64,000 nt of DNA from NCBI GenBank assembly GCA_012523895.1, contig JAAYSZ010000002.1, positions 1-64,000 of the forward strand. The letters are read 5' to 3'. The notes under the pieces were generated by a model. That model was given only the letters and a program-made list of their open reading frames with translations. It was not told where the DNA came from and did no database searches. Shown here in pieces: positions 25,346-34,003 of this stretch (positions are counted from its first letter, which is position 1; each line of letters opens with the position of its first letter). This DNA is from Erysipelotrichaceae bacterium. GTDB lineage: Bacteria > Bacillota_I > Bacilli_A > Erysipelotrichales > Erysipelotrichaceae. Position numbers and translations under genes: made by a program.

Positions 25346-27115
25346 ATGAAAAAACTTTTAATAATAATTGCAACAGCAATTATGTTTATACAACCAACAG
25401 TAAATACACAAAAAAAAGATGTTAAATTTAATCAAAATGAATTGGAAGTTTCTTTAAATAAATTTATTGAAGAAAGAAAAGATGCAACCGCAGGAGTATC
25501 ATTTGCAATATTTGAAAACGGAAATTTAATAATAAGAAAAGATATTGGCTATACTGATGTACAAAATAAGGTTTTAGTAGATGAAAATAGTGTTTTTGAA
25601 TGGGGTTCTGTTAGTAAATTATTGATTTGGGTTAGCGCTTTACAGTTATATGAAAAAGGAAAGTTAGATTTAAATGAAGATATTGAAAAATACTTACCAA
25701 AAAATTTTCTTAGTAATAAAAAGTTTGATAAAAAGATTACTTTTATTGATTTGATGAATCATCAAGCAGGTTTTCAAGAAACAATTTATCCTGTTGAAAC
25801 AACTGATGAAGAAATAATAAAAAATAACACTCTAAAAAAAGCACTTATTTATTCAATGCCTTCTCAAATATATGAGCCAAAAAGTGTTACAGCTTATTCT
25901 AATTGGGGTGCAGCTTTAGGTGCATATATAATTGAAAACATAACTAATCAAGATTTTGCAAGTTATGTACATGAAAATATTTTTAATAAGATTGGTATGA
26001 ATCATACTGCATTATTACCTGATTGGAGTGATAATAATTGGGTAAAAGAAACCAGAAATAAAATGAATTCATATTCATATTTTGATACTGTAAAAGAAGA
26101 TTTTGGTACTAATATTTCTAACATTTTATTATATCCTTCAGGCGCTGCTACTGGGACAGCTTCAGATTTTTATTTATTTACTGAAGCATTAATACCTGGT
26201 AATGATTTAAATTTATTTAATAATCCAAAAACTCTTGAAAAACTATATGAGCCAACGCTTTATTATAGTAATGTAAATAAAGTTAGAAATTCACATGGAT
26301 TTTGGACTTTAGAATATAGTAATACAGTTTATGGACATGGAGGTAATACTGTTGGTTTTACTTCAAGTTTATGGATAGATATAGAAAATAAAAAAGCTGT
26401 TGCAGTTATGAGTAATGAACAAGGAGAAACAGCTTATAATTATGGACTTCATCCTTTAGTATTTGGAATTTCATCTTTAGAAACTAGTGGTGAAGTTAAA
26501 GATATTAGTGGAATATATTTTTCAAAAAGAACAATAGAAAATGGTTTTGGAAGGATTTATAAGTATATTAGTGGAATAATGCCTGTATTTAAAACAGATG
26601 ATAGTAGAATATATAATTTGCCTGGAAATATGCAAATAATTCAAATTGATGATTTTACTTATATGCAGGTTTCTGAAAATGGTTTAATGTTTCCGATTTA
26701 TTTAAAGGATAATAATGTATTAGAATCGTATACAAGTGATTATGAAAGATTTTCTTTAATAGAATTATTTATTGCTGGGTTTTTAATTGTTGGTACATTA
26801 ATATGTTTTATTACATATCTAATTAGAATAATTTATTTATTTATAAAGAAATCGAATAATAAAGAGTTGTATTTATCTATTGGAGTTTTACTTTTATCTT
26901 TATCGTTATTATTTTTGTGGTTAAATACTGAAACCGATAAAACTATAGTTATAATTAATTCGATGGTTACAACATTATTAGGAATAATACCAATCATAAA
27001 AATAAAATATCTATTAAAATCAGATAATAAAAAATTAATTAGTCAATGGATTTTAGTGTTTATTGCAATTATTCCTTTTATCGCATTAATATTTATGCAA
27101 AGTTATATATTTTAG
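25346..27115 (+). CDS. Serine hydrolase, beta-lactamase/PBP4* family, with membrane tail
   Basis: A 589-aa extracytoplasmic serine hydrolase. A signal/anchor helix (residues 3-18) is followed by the class C-like domain with S88-V-S-K91, Y184-S-N186 and HGGNTVGF near 330 (the third motif). At the C-terminus are four hydrophobic segments (from about residue 465), so it is held in the membrane with the catalytic domain outside. Members act as D-Ala peptidases or esterases. As last gene of the ABC/two-component operon it may remodel peptidoglycan or inactivate a peptide. GGAGG positions the start at ATG 25346. Confidence 0.88.
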   Translation: MKKLLIIIATAIMFIQPTVNTQKKDVKFNQNELEVSLNKFIEERKDATAGVSFAIFENGNLIIRKDIGYTDVQNKVLVDENSVFEWGSVSKLLIWVSALQLYEKGKLDLNEDIEKYLPKNFLSNKKFDKKITFIDLMNHQAGFQETIYPVETTDEEIIKNNTLKKALIYSMPSQIYEPKSVTAYSNWGAALGAYIIENITNQDFASYVHENIFNKIGMNHTALLPDWSDNNWVKETRNKMNSYSYFDTVKEDFGTNISNILLYPSGAATGTASDFYLFTEALIPGNDLNLFNNPKTLEKLYEPTLYYSNVNKVRNSHGFWTLEYSNTVYGHGGNTVGFTSSLWIDIENKKAVAVMSNEQGETAYNYGLHPLVFGISSLETSGEVKDISGIYFSKRTIENGFGRIYKYISGIMPVFKTDDSRIYNLPGNMQIIQIDDFTYMQVSENGLMFPIYLKDNNVLESYTSDYERFSLIELFIAGFLIVGTLICFITYLIRIIYLFIKKSNNKELYLSIGVLLLSLSLLFLWLNTETDKTIVIINSMVTTLLGIIPIIKIKYLLKSDNKKLISQWILVFIAIIPFIALIFMQSYIF

Positions 27116-27122
27116 ATATTAT

Positions 27123-27155
27123 AAAAAAGCTACTTTCTAATAAGTAGCTATTTTT
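27123..27155. terminator. Bidirectional terminator between serine hydrolase and degV copy B
   Basis: GCTACTT (27129-27135) pairs with AAGTAGC (27142-27148), with A-run before and T-run after, so it works in both directions. The stem overlaps the degV stop codon. Confidence 0.85.
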
Positions 27156-28005
27156 TCTTTTCAATTCCTACAAAGCCAACGGCTCCAGGACCGCCATGAG
27201 TTGATATAACTGCTTTTGCTTCTAGCCATTCAACTTCTTTTACACCATGACCTTTGATTAATTTGATTATTTCTTGTTGATGTTCATCAGATAATCCAGG
27301 AGTACTACCAGCTCTAATGAATTCTTTATCAATATCAAATTTATTAAAAAAGTCATTAATCATTTTTTCATATGCTTTTTTAAAGCTTCCTCTATATTTA
27401 GTTCCTGCAACTAAATAACCATCATCTAAATCAATAGTAGGATATATTTTTAGAATCATAGCACCTAAATATGCTACATTTGAAATTCTTCCACCAGCTC
27501 TTAAATATAAAAGTGTTTGAGGAAGGAATACAAATCTTATTCTTTCTCTAATATCTTCAACATATTTAATAATTTCTTCAGCTGTAGTATCTGGATTATT
27601 TTCTATAAATTTTGCAGCTTCAATAACTACAGTGGATAATCCAATTGAAACATTTTTACTATCTACCATATGAATATTAGAGAATTCTTCAGCCGCAATT
27701 TTTGCGGAATTGTATGATACAGTTGTTACTGCAGAATATGCAATGTAAATAATTTCTGCTCCAGGATAATTTTCATTGATTTCTTTAAAAACTTTTAAGA
27801 AGTCATTTGGAGTAGAGCCAGATGTTTTTGGAAGTATTTTATGTTTGTCGTAATAATCAAAAACAACTTGTCCATTTATATCAAGATCATCACGAGACTC
27901 ATCTTGAAAATTGACATGCATAGTTACGACTTTTATGTCGTATTTTTCTGCATAATATTGTGGTAAATCTGAACCACTTTCCGTAACTAAAACAAATTTT
28001 CTCAT
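27148..28005 (-). CDS. degV: DegV-family fatty-acid-binding protein, copy B
   Basis: A 285-aa paralogue of the gene at 15951, alike from the first residues (VTESGSDLP) through GGRISNVAYLG to the C-terminal HGGPGAVGFVG. Differences cluster in the pocket-lining C-terminal half (for example GSTPGLSDEHQQEI), so the two may prefer different fatty acids. ATG 28005 corresponds to the start of copy A; a GTG at 28017 overlaps the likely ribosome site. The upstream sequence near 28050-28075 matches that of copy A, showing that the promoter was duplicated too. Confidence 0.92.
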   Translation of the reverse strand: MRKFVLVTESGSDLPQYYAEKYDIKVVTMHVNFQDESRDDLDINGQVVFDYYDKHKILPKTSGSTPNDFLKVFKEINENYPGAEIIYIAYSAVTTVSYNSAKIAAEEFSNIHMVDSKNVSIGLSTVVIEAAKFIENNPDTTAEEIIKYVEDIRERIRFVFLPQTLLYLRAGGRISNVAYLGAMILKIYPTIDLDDGYLVAGTKYRGSFKKAYEKMINDFFNKFDIDKEFIRAGSTPGLSDEHQQEIIKLIKGHGVKEVEWLEAKAVISTHGGPGAVGFVGIEKKK

Positions 28006-28204
28006 TTTTATCACCACTTATTAATATATTTTCTCATCTTGTCTCTTAAATTTTATCATATAGTTATGGAAATTTAATATGAATTTAAAATATAGCAATT
28101 ATGATAAGAATGTATTTATTTAAAAGGACTATATGAATAATAAACAATTGAATATAGCAAAAAAACAAGCTAAAAAAAATAAATCAATAAATTTTAATCT
28201 TATA

Positions 28205-28238
28205 AGCATCATTTATATAATAGAATAAGAATGATGCT
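28205..28238 (+). terminator. Hairpin in the leader of the ArsC-like gene
   Basis: AGCATCATT (28205-28213) pairs with AATGATGCT (28230-28238), followed by ATTCTT. It lies 20 bp before the ribosome site, so it may attenuate or simply protect the transcript. The rest of 28018-28263 holds no convincing gene. Confidence 0.45.
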
Positions 28239-28263
28239 ATTCTTATAATAGGAGGGAAAAGAA

Positions 28264-28614
28264 ATGTTGTTTATATGTTATCCAAAATGCTCAACTTGTA
28301 AAAAGGCAAAGAAATGGTTAGATGAGCAAAATATAAAATATACTGAACGTCATATCGCAGATGATAATCCATCGTATAATGAATTAAATGATTGGTATAA
28401 AAAAAGCGGTCTTTCATTAAGAAAGTTTTTTAATACTAGTGGAATGATTTATAGAGAAATGAAGCTTAAAGATAAATTACCTAATATGAGTGAAGAAGAA
28501 CAATTAAAACTTCTTTCTACTGATGGTATGCTTGTAAAGCGACCACTTGTTATAAAGGGAGATACAGTACTTGTTGGTTTTAAAGAAGATGATTGGAAAG
28601 AAAATCTAATATAA
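28264..28614 (+). CDS. ArsC/Spx-family thioredoxin-fold protein
   Basis: A 116-aa protein of the arsenate reductase-like (YffB/Spx) family. C9-S-T-C12 gives the CxxC redox motif after FICYPKCS, and VKRPLVI near residue 89 holds the conserved Arg-Pro pair. Its length and RPLVI motif fit reductases, while Spx also has CxxC; without arsenic genes nearby a redox or regulatory role is equally likely. GGAGGG precedes the ATG. A Nudix gene follows 17 bp later and is probably cotranscribed. Confidence 0.88.
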   Translation: MLFICYPKCSTCKKAKKWLDEQNIKYTERHIADDNPSYNELNDWYKKSGLSLRKFFNTSGMIYREMKLKDKLPNMSEEEQLKLLSTDGMLVKRPLVIKGDTVLVGFKEDDWKENLI

Positions 28615-28631
28615 TAAAGGTATATATAATT

Positions 28632-29039
28632 ATGTCTAATAAGAAAACAGAAAATGTAATTTTGACAAATATGTGTATGATACACGATGGTAATCGTATT
28701 TTGGTTCAAGATCGTAAGAAAAAAGATTGGCCTGGTATTACTCTTCCGGGAGGTCATGTGGAAATAGGAGAGTTATTTATTGAATCTGTTATTCGTGAAA
28801 TATATGAAGAAACAGGATTAATTATTAAGTCTCCTAAATTAGTTGGAATAAAAGAATGGTCTTTTGATGGGATTAGATATATTGCTTTATTGTATAAAAC
28901 TAATGAATATAGTGGGAAAATCAAACCATCTAAAGAAGGAGAGATTTTTTGGATTAATCTTGATGAAATAGATAAATATAAACTTGCAGGTAGTCTAAAG
29001 AGTATTCTTGAAATTTATTTTGAAAATGATTTAAAATAA
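28632..29039 (+). CDS. Nudix hydrolase, MutT-like
   Basis: A 135-aa Nudix protein with the full box: G in LPGGHVEIGE, then REIYEETGL (near residues 43-65). It probably hydrolyses oxidised nucleotides such as 8-oxo-dGTP or a related nucleoside diphosphate derivative. The start is at ATG 28632, with AAGG 12 bp upstream. It is close behind the ArsC-like gene and ends in a shared bidirectional terminator. Confidence 0.9.
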   Translation: MSNKKTENVILTNMCMIHDGNRILVQDRKKKDWPGITLPGGHVEIGELFIESVIREIYEETGLIIKSPKLVGIKEWSFDGIRYIALLYKTNEYSGKIKPSKEGEIFWINLDEIDKYKLAGSLKSILEIYFENDLK

Positions 29040-29040
29040 A

Positions 29041-29089
29041 AAAAGAGCTGTAATAAACAACTTATATTGTGTTTAATCAGCTTTTTTTA
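29041..29089. terminator. Bidirectional terminator between Nudix and phnA
   Basis: AAAAGAGCTG and CAGCTTTTTTT form the stem, giving a T-run in both directions for the convergent genes. Confidence 0.8.
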
Positions 29090-29425
29090 TCTTACTTTAA
29101 TAACTGAGGATTTTAATAAAAGTGTTCCAAAACCATCAACTCGCCCTTGGATATCATGGTCATTTTCTGGAGTATCTAAAATTATTATTCCTTTAACCTT
29201 TGTACCTTGTTTAATGGTATCTGAACCTAATTTTAAATCCATCGCAATAATTGCATCAGAACCCTCTATTATTTCATTTCCAACTGAATCTCTAAGTTTT
29301 GAAGCTTCTATAGCAGCTTCTTGATCTTCAAGAGTCCATTCATGAAAACACATTGGACAAACAAGTAATCCTCCTGATTCATATGTATAAGATTCATTAC
29401 ATTTTGGACAACTAGGTAAACCCAT
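29087..29425 (-). CDS. phnA: PhnA (YjdM) zinc-ribbon protein
   Basis: A 112-aa PhnA-family protein. The N-terminal zinc ribbon has CPKC near residue 6 and CPMC near 28. The conserved C-terminal domain includes GSDAIIAMDLKLG and the GTKVKGIIILD stretch. Despite its name the family is not essential for phosphonate use and its role is unclear. GGAGGA precedes ATG. It is a single gene, convergent with the Nudix gene. Confidence 0.93.
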   Translation of the reverse strand: MGLPSCPKCNESYTYESGGLLVCPMCFHEWTLEDQEAAIEASKLRDSVGNEIIEGSDAIIAMDLKLGSDTIKQGTKVKGIIILDTPENDHDIQGRVDGFGTLLLKSSVIKVR

Positions 29426-29580
29426 ATTTTCCTCCTTTTACATAGTAAGTATAACATAATTTAACAATGCGTTTTTTATGTAATAAAGTTTCTAAATATA
29501 AATTAAATAAAACTTTAAAAATACATAAATACTTTAATGTTATAATTTTTAATAAAGTATAAACAATGGAGGAAGCATTT

Positions 29581-31722
29581 GTGGCAAGACCTTTTAAAAC
29601 TAATGATGCAAAATGGTTGATATCTAAACATAAAGAAATAATAGATAAACTTAATAATGTAATTGTCACTATAAATGGATATTATAGACAAATTGAAATT
29701 GCATCTGAAAAACTTATTAAAAAAGAAGTTTTAAAAGTGTTTAAGGATATTCTTATTGAAGAAGTTAATAGAGATAAAAAAGGGATAAGAATAAGAGTTC
29801 TTAAAGAACATGGCTATAACACAATTGCGGATATTGCTTATGAAAGTAAAAAGATTATTTCTAGTATGTATGGTATTGGTGAAGTTCAGGCTAATGCAAT
29901 AAAAACTACTGTTGATGAAATGATTTTACAAACTCGTAAACAAATTAAAGTAAAAATAAGTACTGATAATAAAACAAAAGAGATTACAGATTTAATAATT
30001 TCAATATCAAAATATAAAAATGGAATTTTAATTTTAGATAAGTGTAATGATTTATTTAAAAGTCACAATAAAATATTAAATGAAGCCTTTAATGATATTA
30101 ATAAAGTATTAAGTTTTTTTAAATGGATATTTGCATCAAAAAAAGATAAGTTAAATGCAGAGGATGCTTATAATTACTTACTTGATTTAAACGATAGTGA
30201 ATATTTTAATGATGCTAATTTATATATAGCAATATTTAATGAAATTAATAATTGCTCAAGTAATAAAGCATGGGAAGATTTTGAAAAAAATTCAGTTTCA
30301 TTTTTTAATGTTCTTGAAGAAATAAACCCAGAAATGTTAGGTAATGATGATACTTTATATGGATTACCTCAAGAACTTGCATTAAAAATAAAAGAAGGAA
30401 ATTATAATTTTAATGGTTTACACTGTACACTTCGTAGATATCAAACATGGGGAGTAAAATATATATTAAGTCAAGAAAGAGTTCTTCTTGGGGATGAAAT
30501 GGGCTTAGGTAAAACTGTTCAAGCAATTGCGACAATGGTAGCTCTTTATAATGAAGGAGCAACACATTTTTTAGTTATATGTCCTGCAAGTATAATAATA
30601 AATTGGATTAGAGAAGTTAAAAAAATGAGTATACTTTATGCTGATGAAATACACGGATATGATCGTTTAGATGAATTAGATTATTGGTTAAAAAATGGTG
30701 GGGTTGCAGTAACCAATTATGAATCAGCTCACCACATTAAGCTTCCCGATAATTTTAGGTTGCCTTTATTAGTTGTAGATGAAGCACATTATATTAAAAA
30801 TCCACATGCAAAAAGAACAATTAATGTTAAAAAATTAAGTACATATGCAGATAGACTTCTTTTTATGACTGGAACACCTTTAGAGAATAAAGTTGATGAA
30901 ATGGTTAATTTGATTAGAATGTTACAACCTCAAATTGCTACAAAGATTAAAGGGATGGAGTTTTTATCTAGTGCACCAATATTTCAAAATGAAATTGCAC
31001 CAGTGTATTATCGTAGAAAAAGAGCTGATGTACTTATGGAGTTACCTGAACTTATAGAATCACAAGAATGGTGTGCACTAAATATTGAAGAAGAGATAGC
31101 TTATGAAAAAGCTGTTTTATCAGGTAATTTACAAGAAGCTAGGCGTGTCTCTTGGAATGTTGATAACATCTTATATTCATCTAAAGCAAATAGACTTAAA
31201 GAAATAGTTGAAGATGCAAAAGAAGAAGGAAGAAAAGTAATTGTATATTCATTTTTTCTTAACACATTAAGTATTGTTAAAGACATTTTTAAAAATAATA
31301 GTATGGATTCAATTCAAGGTTCTGTACCAATAAGAAGAAGACAGGAAATTATTGATGAATTTGATAAAGCTCCTGCAGGAACTGTTTTACCTGCTCAAAT
31401 ACAATCAGGAGGAACTGGATTAAATATTCAATCCGCAAGTGTTGTTGTAATATGTGAACCACAATTTAAACCATCTACAGAAAAACAAGCAATATCTCGT
31501 GCATATAGAATGGGTCAAACAAGAAATGTTCACGTTCATAGATTGTTATGTGAAAATACTGTTGATGAAAGAATTATGGATATTTTATATGATAAAGATA
31601 TTATTTTTCAAGCCTTTGCGGATGAGTCTGTAGCCGCAAAAGAGGCTATTGAAATAGATATGAATAAAATTGCACAAATAATGGATGAAGAAATCAAACG
31701 AATAAATGCAAAATATCATTAA
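29581..31722 (+). CDS. SNF2-family helicase/translocase with N-terminal helix-hairpin-helix
   Basis: A 713-aa double-stranded-DNA translocase of the Swi2/Snf2 type. An N-terminal helical region contains a helix-hairpin-helix-like stretch (AYESKKIISSMYGIGEVQAN, near residue 90). The motor carries Walker A GDEMGLGKT (304-312), DEAH at 400-403, LFMTGTPLENK, and the second lobe with SGGTGLNIQSA and QAISRAYRMGQ. No nuclease or methylase domain is present. Start GTG 29581 is preceded by GGAGG at 29568-29572, and TATAAT at 29540-29545 may be the promoter. Solitary SNF2 proteins may serve DNA repair or transcription recycling (RapA-like); the linked genes give no clue. Confidence 0.9.
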   Translation: MARPFKTNDAKWLISKHKEIIDKLNNVIVTINGYYRQIEIASEKLIKKEVLKVFKDILIEEVNRDKKGIRIRVLKEHGYNTIADIAYESKKIISSMYGIGEVQANAIKTTVDEMILQTRKQIKVKISTDNKTKEITDLIISISKYKNGILILDKCNDLFKSHNKILNEAFNDINKVLSFFKWIFASKKDKLNAEDAYNYLLDLNDSEYFNDANLYIAIFNEINNCSSNKAWEDFEKNSVSFFNVLEEINPEMLGNDDTLYGLPQELALKIKEGNYNFNGLHCTLRRYQTWGVKYILSQERVLLGDEMGLGKTVQAIATMVALYNEGATHFLVICPASIIINWIREVKKMSILYADEIHGYDRLDELDYWLKNGGVAVTNYESAHHIKLPDNFRLPLLVVDEAHYIKNPHAKRTINVKKLSTYADRLLFMTGTPLENKVDEMVNLIRMLQPQIATKIKGMEFLSSAPIFQNEIAPVYYRRKRADVLMELPELIESQEWCALNIEEEIAYEKAVLSGNLQEARRVSWNVDNILYSSKANRLKEIVEDAKEEGRKVIVYSFFLNTLSIVKDIFKNNSMDSIQGSVPIRRRQEIIDEFDKAPAGTVLPAQIQSGGTGLNIQSASVVVICEPQFKPSTEKQAISRAYRMGQTRNVHVHRLLCENTVDERIMDILYDKDIIFQAFADESVAAKEAIEIDMNKIAQIMDEEIKRINAKYH

Positions 31723-31767
31723 TTATTAATATTGAAATAATAATTGTAATAGAAAGAGGTAATCATT

Positions 31768-32598
31768 ATGAAAAAAGTAGCAATTGTGGCTTGTTCAAAT
31801 CCAAGAACAATATTATGGAAAAATCAAAAGGATAAGCTTATAGATTTTTTTAAAGAAAATAATTATGAAGTTATTATGAGTAAATATATTTATGAAAGTA
31901 ATAATGCTTTAGATAGATCTGGAGAAAAAAGAGCTAATGAATTAATGAATTTTTTTAATGATTTTAAAATAGAAGAAATATATGATATTTCAGGAGGGGA
32001 TATGGCTAATGAAATATTAGACTATATTGATTTTGACATTATAAAAAATAGTAGTGCTACTTTTTGGGGATATAGTGATTTAACTACTATAATTAATGCG
32101 ATATACACAAAAATAAATAAGCCAAGTGTTTTATATCAAGTTAGAAATCTTATTGATGAAGAATATAAAGATATATTACAAAAAAGATTTATTAATAGGG
32201 ATAAGCTTTTTGATTTAAATTATGAATTTATACAAGGTTCAAAAATAAATGGGATTGTAGTTGGAGGAAATATAAGATGTTTTCTTAAATTAAGTGGAAC
32301 TCCTTATTATCCTAATATGAATAATAAAGTATTAGTGCTTGAATCACTAGGAGGACAAGTACCTCAAATGATAACTTATTTATCTCAATTAAAATCACAA
32401 GGTGTTTTTAATAAGATAAATGGAATTATATTAGGTACATTTACAGAAATGGAAAAAGAAAAATGTAGTCCTGATATGGTAACTTTAGTTAAACATTTTG
32501 TACCAAAAGATTTACCGATAGTTAAAACAAAAGAAATAGGACATAATAAAGATGCAAAAGCTATATGGATAGGTAAAGAGATATTAATAGAGAAGTGA
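31768..32598 (+). CDS. S66-family peptidase (LD-carboxypeptidase/MccF-like)
   Basis: A 276-aa cytoplasmic serine peptidase of family S66. The nucleophile S103 is in GYSDLTT, the catalytic glutamate is in VLVLESLGG (near 195) and the histidine in EIGHNKDAKAIW (near 258). The family trims the terminal D-Ala from muropeptides during recycling or inactivates microcin C-like acyl-adenylates; the sequence alone does not choose between them. AAGAGG precedes the ATG and a strong terminator follows. Confidence 0.9.
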   Translation: MKKVAIVACSNPRTILWKNQKDKLIDFFKENNYEVIMSKYIYESNNALDRSGEKRANELMNFFNDFKIEEIYDISGGDMANEILDYIDFDIIKNSSATFWGYSDLTTIINAIYTKINKPSVLYQVRNLIDEEYKDILQKRFINRDKLFDLNYEFIQGSKINGIVVGGNIRCFLKLSGTPYYPNMNNKVLVLESLGGQVPQMITYLSQLKSQGVFNKINGIILGTFTEMEKEKCSPDMVTLVKHFVPKDLPIVKTKEIGHNKDAKAIWIGKEILIEK

Positions 32599-32604
32599 AT
32601 ATAA

Positions 32605-32630
32605 AAACACAAACAATTAAGTTTGTGTTT
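32605..32630. terminator. Bidirectional terminator between S66 peptidase and trkA
   Basis: AAACACAAAC (32605-32614) and GTTTGTGTTT (32621-32630) form a perfect 10-bp stem with a 6-base loop. Confidence 0.8.
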
Positions 32631-32633
32631 AAT

Positions 32634-33989
32634 CTATACTACAAAATCTTCAATATCTGTAATAAATTGATGTTTTGTAACAATTGTTACACGATCACCA
32701 ACTTGGATAATATCCTTACCTGTTGGAATGATATGTGTTCCATTTCTTTGAATACCAATTAATAAAGTATTATCTAATAAGTTTAAATCATTAAGATTCA
32801 TTTTTGTAATGTCAGATTCTTTTAATATTTCAAACTCTATAGCTTCAACTGCATTATCGAGTAATGAGTGGTAGCTAGTAATAGAAGAATTTATTGTAGC
32901 CTTAAGGTTTCTTGTTAAAGCAATTATTTTGTCTGCCAAAATATTTTTAGGTGTAATAATAGTATCTAAACCTAAATAAGATAAAGGTTTTAATAAAGAA
33001 GGTTGATCTACTTTAGTAATAATTTTTGGTATTTTTTTGTATTTTGCATAAGAAGAAATAACAATATTTTCTTCATCTATTTTTTTAGTGCAAATAACTA
33101 CATCATAGTTTTCAAAACCTTCTAAATCTAAAAGTCTTTGATCACTTCCATCACCATTAATTACATCAATATTTGGATAATCTAATGCTAATTTTTCAGC
33201 TTTTTGATAATCTTCTTCAATTACTTTAATGTAGTAACGTTTTAGTGGAATTAAATCAGCCAATAGATAATGAGTTAAAGTACCTCCACCAATAATTAAA
33301 ATATTTTTAATAGAATTTTCATTCATTACAGCATCTCCAAATAAATTTTTAATACTCTCTGGAGTACCAGTTACATAAATGTTGTCACCTGATTCCATAC
33401 GGAAAGAACCATTAGGAATAATAACTTCTTCACCTCTTTTTACTGCACAGATAAGTAATTTTTTACCATATTTTTGTCCGAATTCTTTCAAAACTTTTCC
33501 ATCTAGTAAACCATCTTTATCAACTCTTAAACCTACAATTTGATTATCACCTCCAGAAAAAGTTTCAATATCTGTAGCTTCAGGAAATCTAATAATTTCT
33601 TTAATGACATGAGCTGCATCTAATTCAGGATTTACAATTTGAGTAATTCCAATAGCTTCATGCATAAAATTAACATCTTCTAAATATTCTGGATTACGAA
33701 TTCTTCCAAAAACATAGCTTGCACCTAAGTTTTTAGCCATGATTGAAGAAATAATATTAATTTCATCAGAGTTTGTGACAGCCAAAAAAACATCTCCTTT
33801 TTGAATGTCTGCTTCAGAAAGTATATTTAAAGATGTTGCTGAGCCTACAATAGCTTGTATATCATAAGTAGAATAAAGATTTTCCACTAGTTCAGGATTT
33901 TGGTCAATAAGAACTATATCATTAGTTTCCCATAACCCAGCAATAATAGCTTTTCCAACCTCACCAGCTCCACAAACAATAATTTTCAT
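32634..33989 (-). CDS. trkA: TrkA, potassium uptake regulatory subunit
   Basis: A 451-aa protein made of two tandem RCK units, each with an NAD-binding domain (GAGEVG near residue 6, GGGTLTHYL near 228) and a C-terminal TrkA_C domain. It gates the TrkH channel in response to nucleotides. The start is at 33989 (GAGGTG 8 bp upstream); its ribosome site lies in the last codons of trkH, so the pair is coupled. It ends next to a bidirectional terminator. Confidence 0.94.
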   Translation of the reverse strand: MKIIVCGAGEVGKAIIAGLWETNDIVLIDQNPELVENLYSTYDIQAIVGSATSLNILSEADIQKGDVFLAVTNSDEINIISSIMAKNLGASYVFGRIRNPEYLEDVNFMHEAIGITQIVNPELDAAHVIKEIIRFPEATDIETFSGGDNQIVGLRVDKDGLLDGKVLKEFGQKYGKKLLICAVKRGEEVIIPNGSFRMESGDNIYVTGTPESIKNLFGDAVMNENSIKNILIIGGGTLTHYLLADLIPLKRYYIKVIEEDYQKAEKLALDYPNIDVINGDGSDQRLLDLEGFENYDVVICTKKIDEENIVISSYAKYKKIPKIITKVDQPSLLKPLSYLGLDTIITPKNILADKIIALTRNLKATINSSITSYHSLLDNAVEAIEFEILKESDITKMNLNDLNLLDNTLLIGIQRNGTHIIPTGKDIIQVGDRVTIVTKHQFITDIEDFVV

Positions 33990-34003
33990 AGTATAATCAC
34001 CTC

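Noticed and set aside
28133..28228. A 31-aa lysine/asparagine-rich reading frame
   Set aside because: The ribosome site is weak (AAGGAC, 3 bp from the ATG), low complexity, and its end overlaps the leader hairpin of the next gene.
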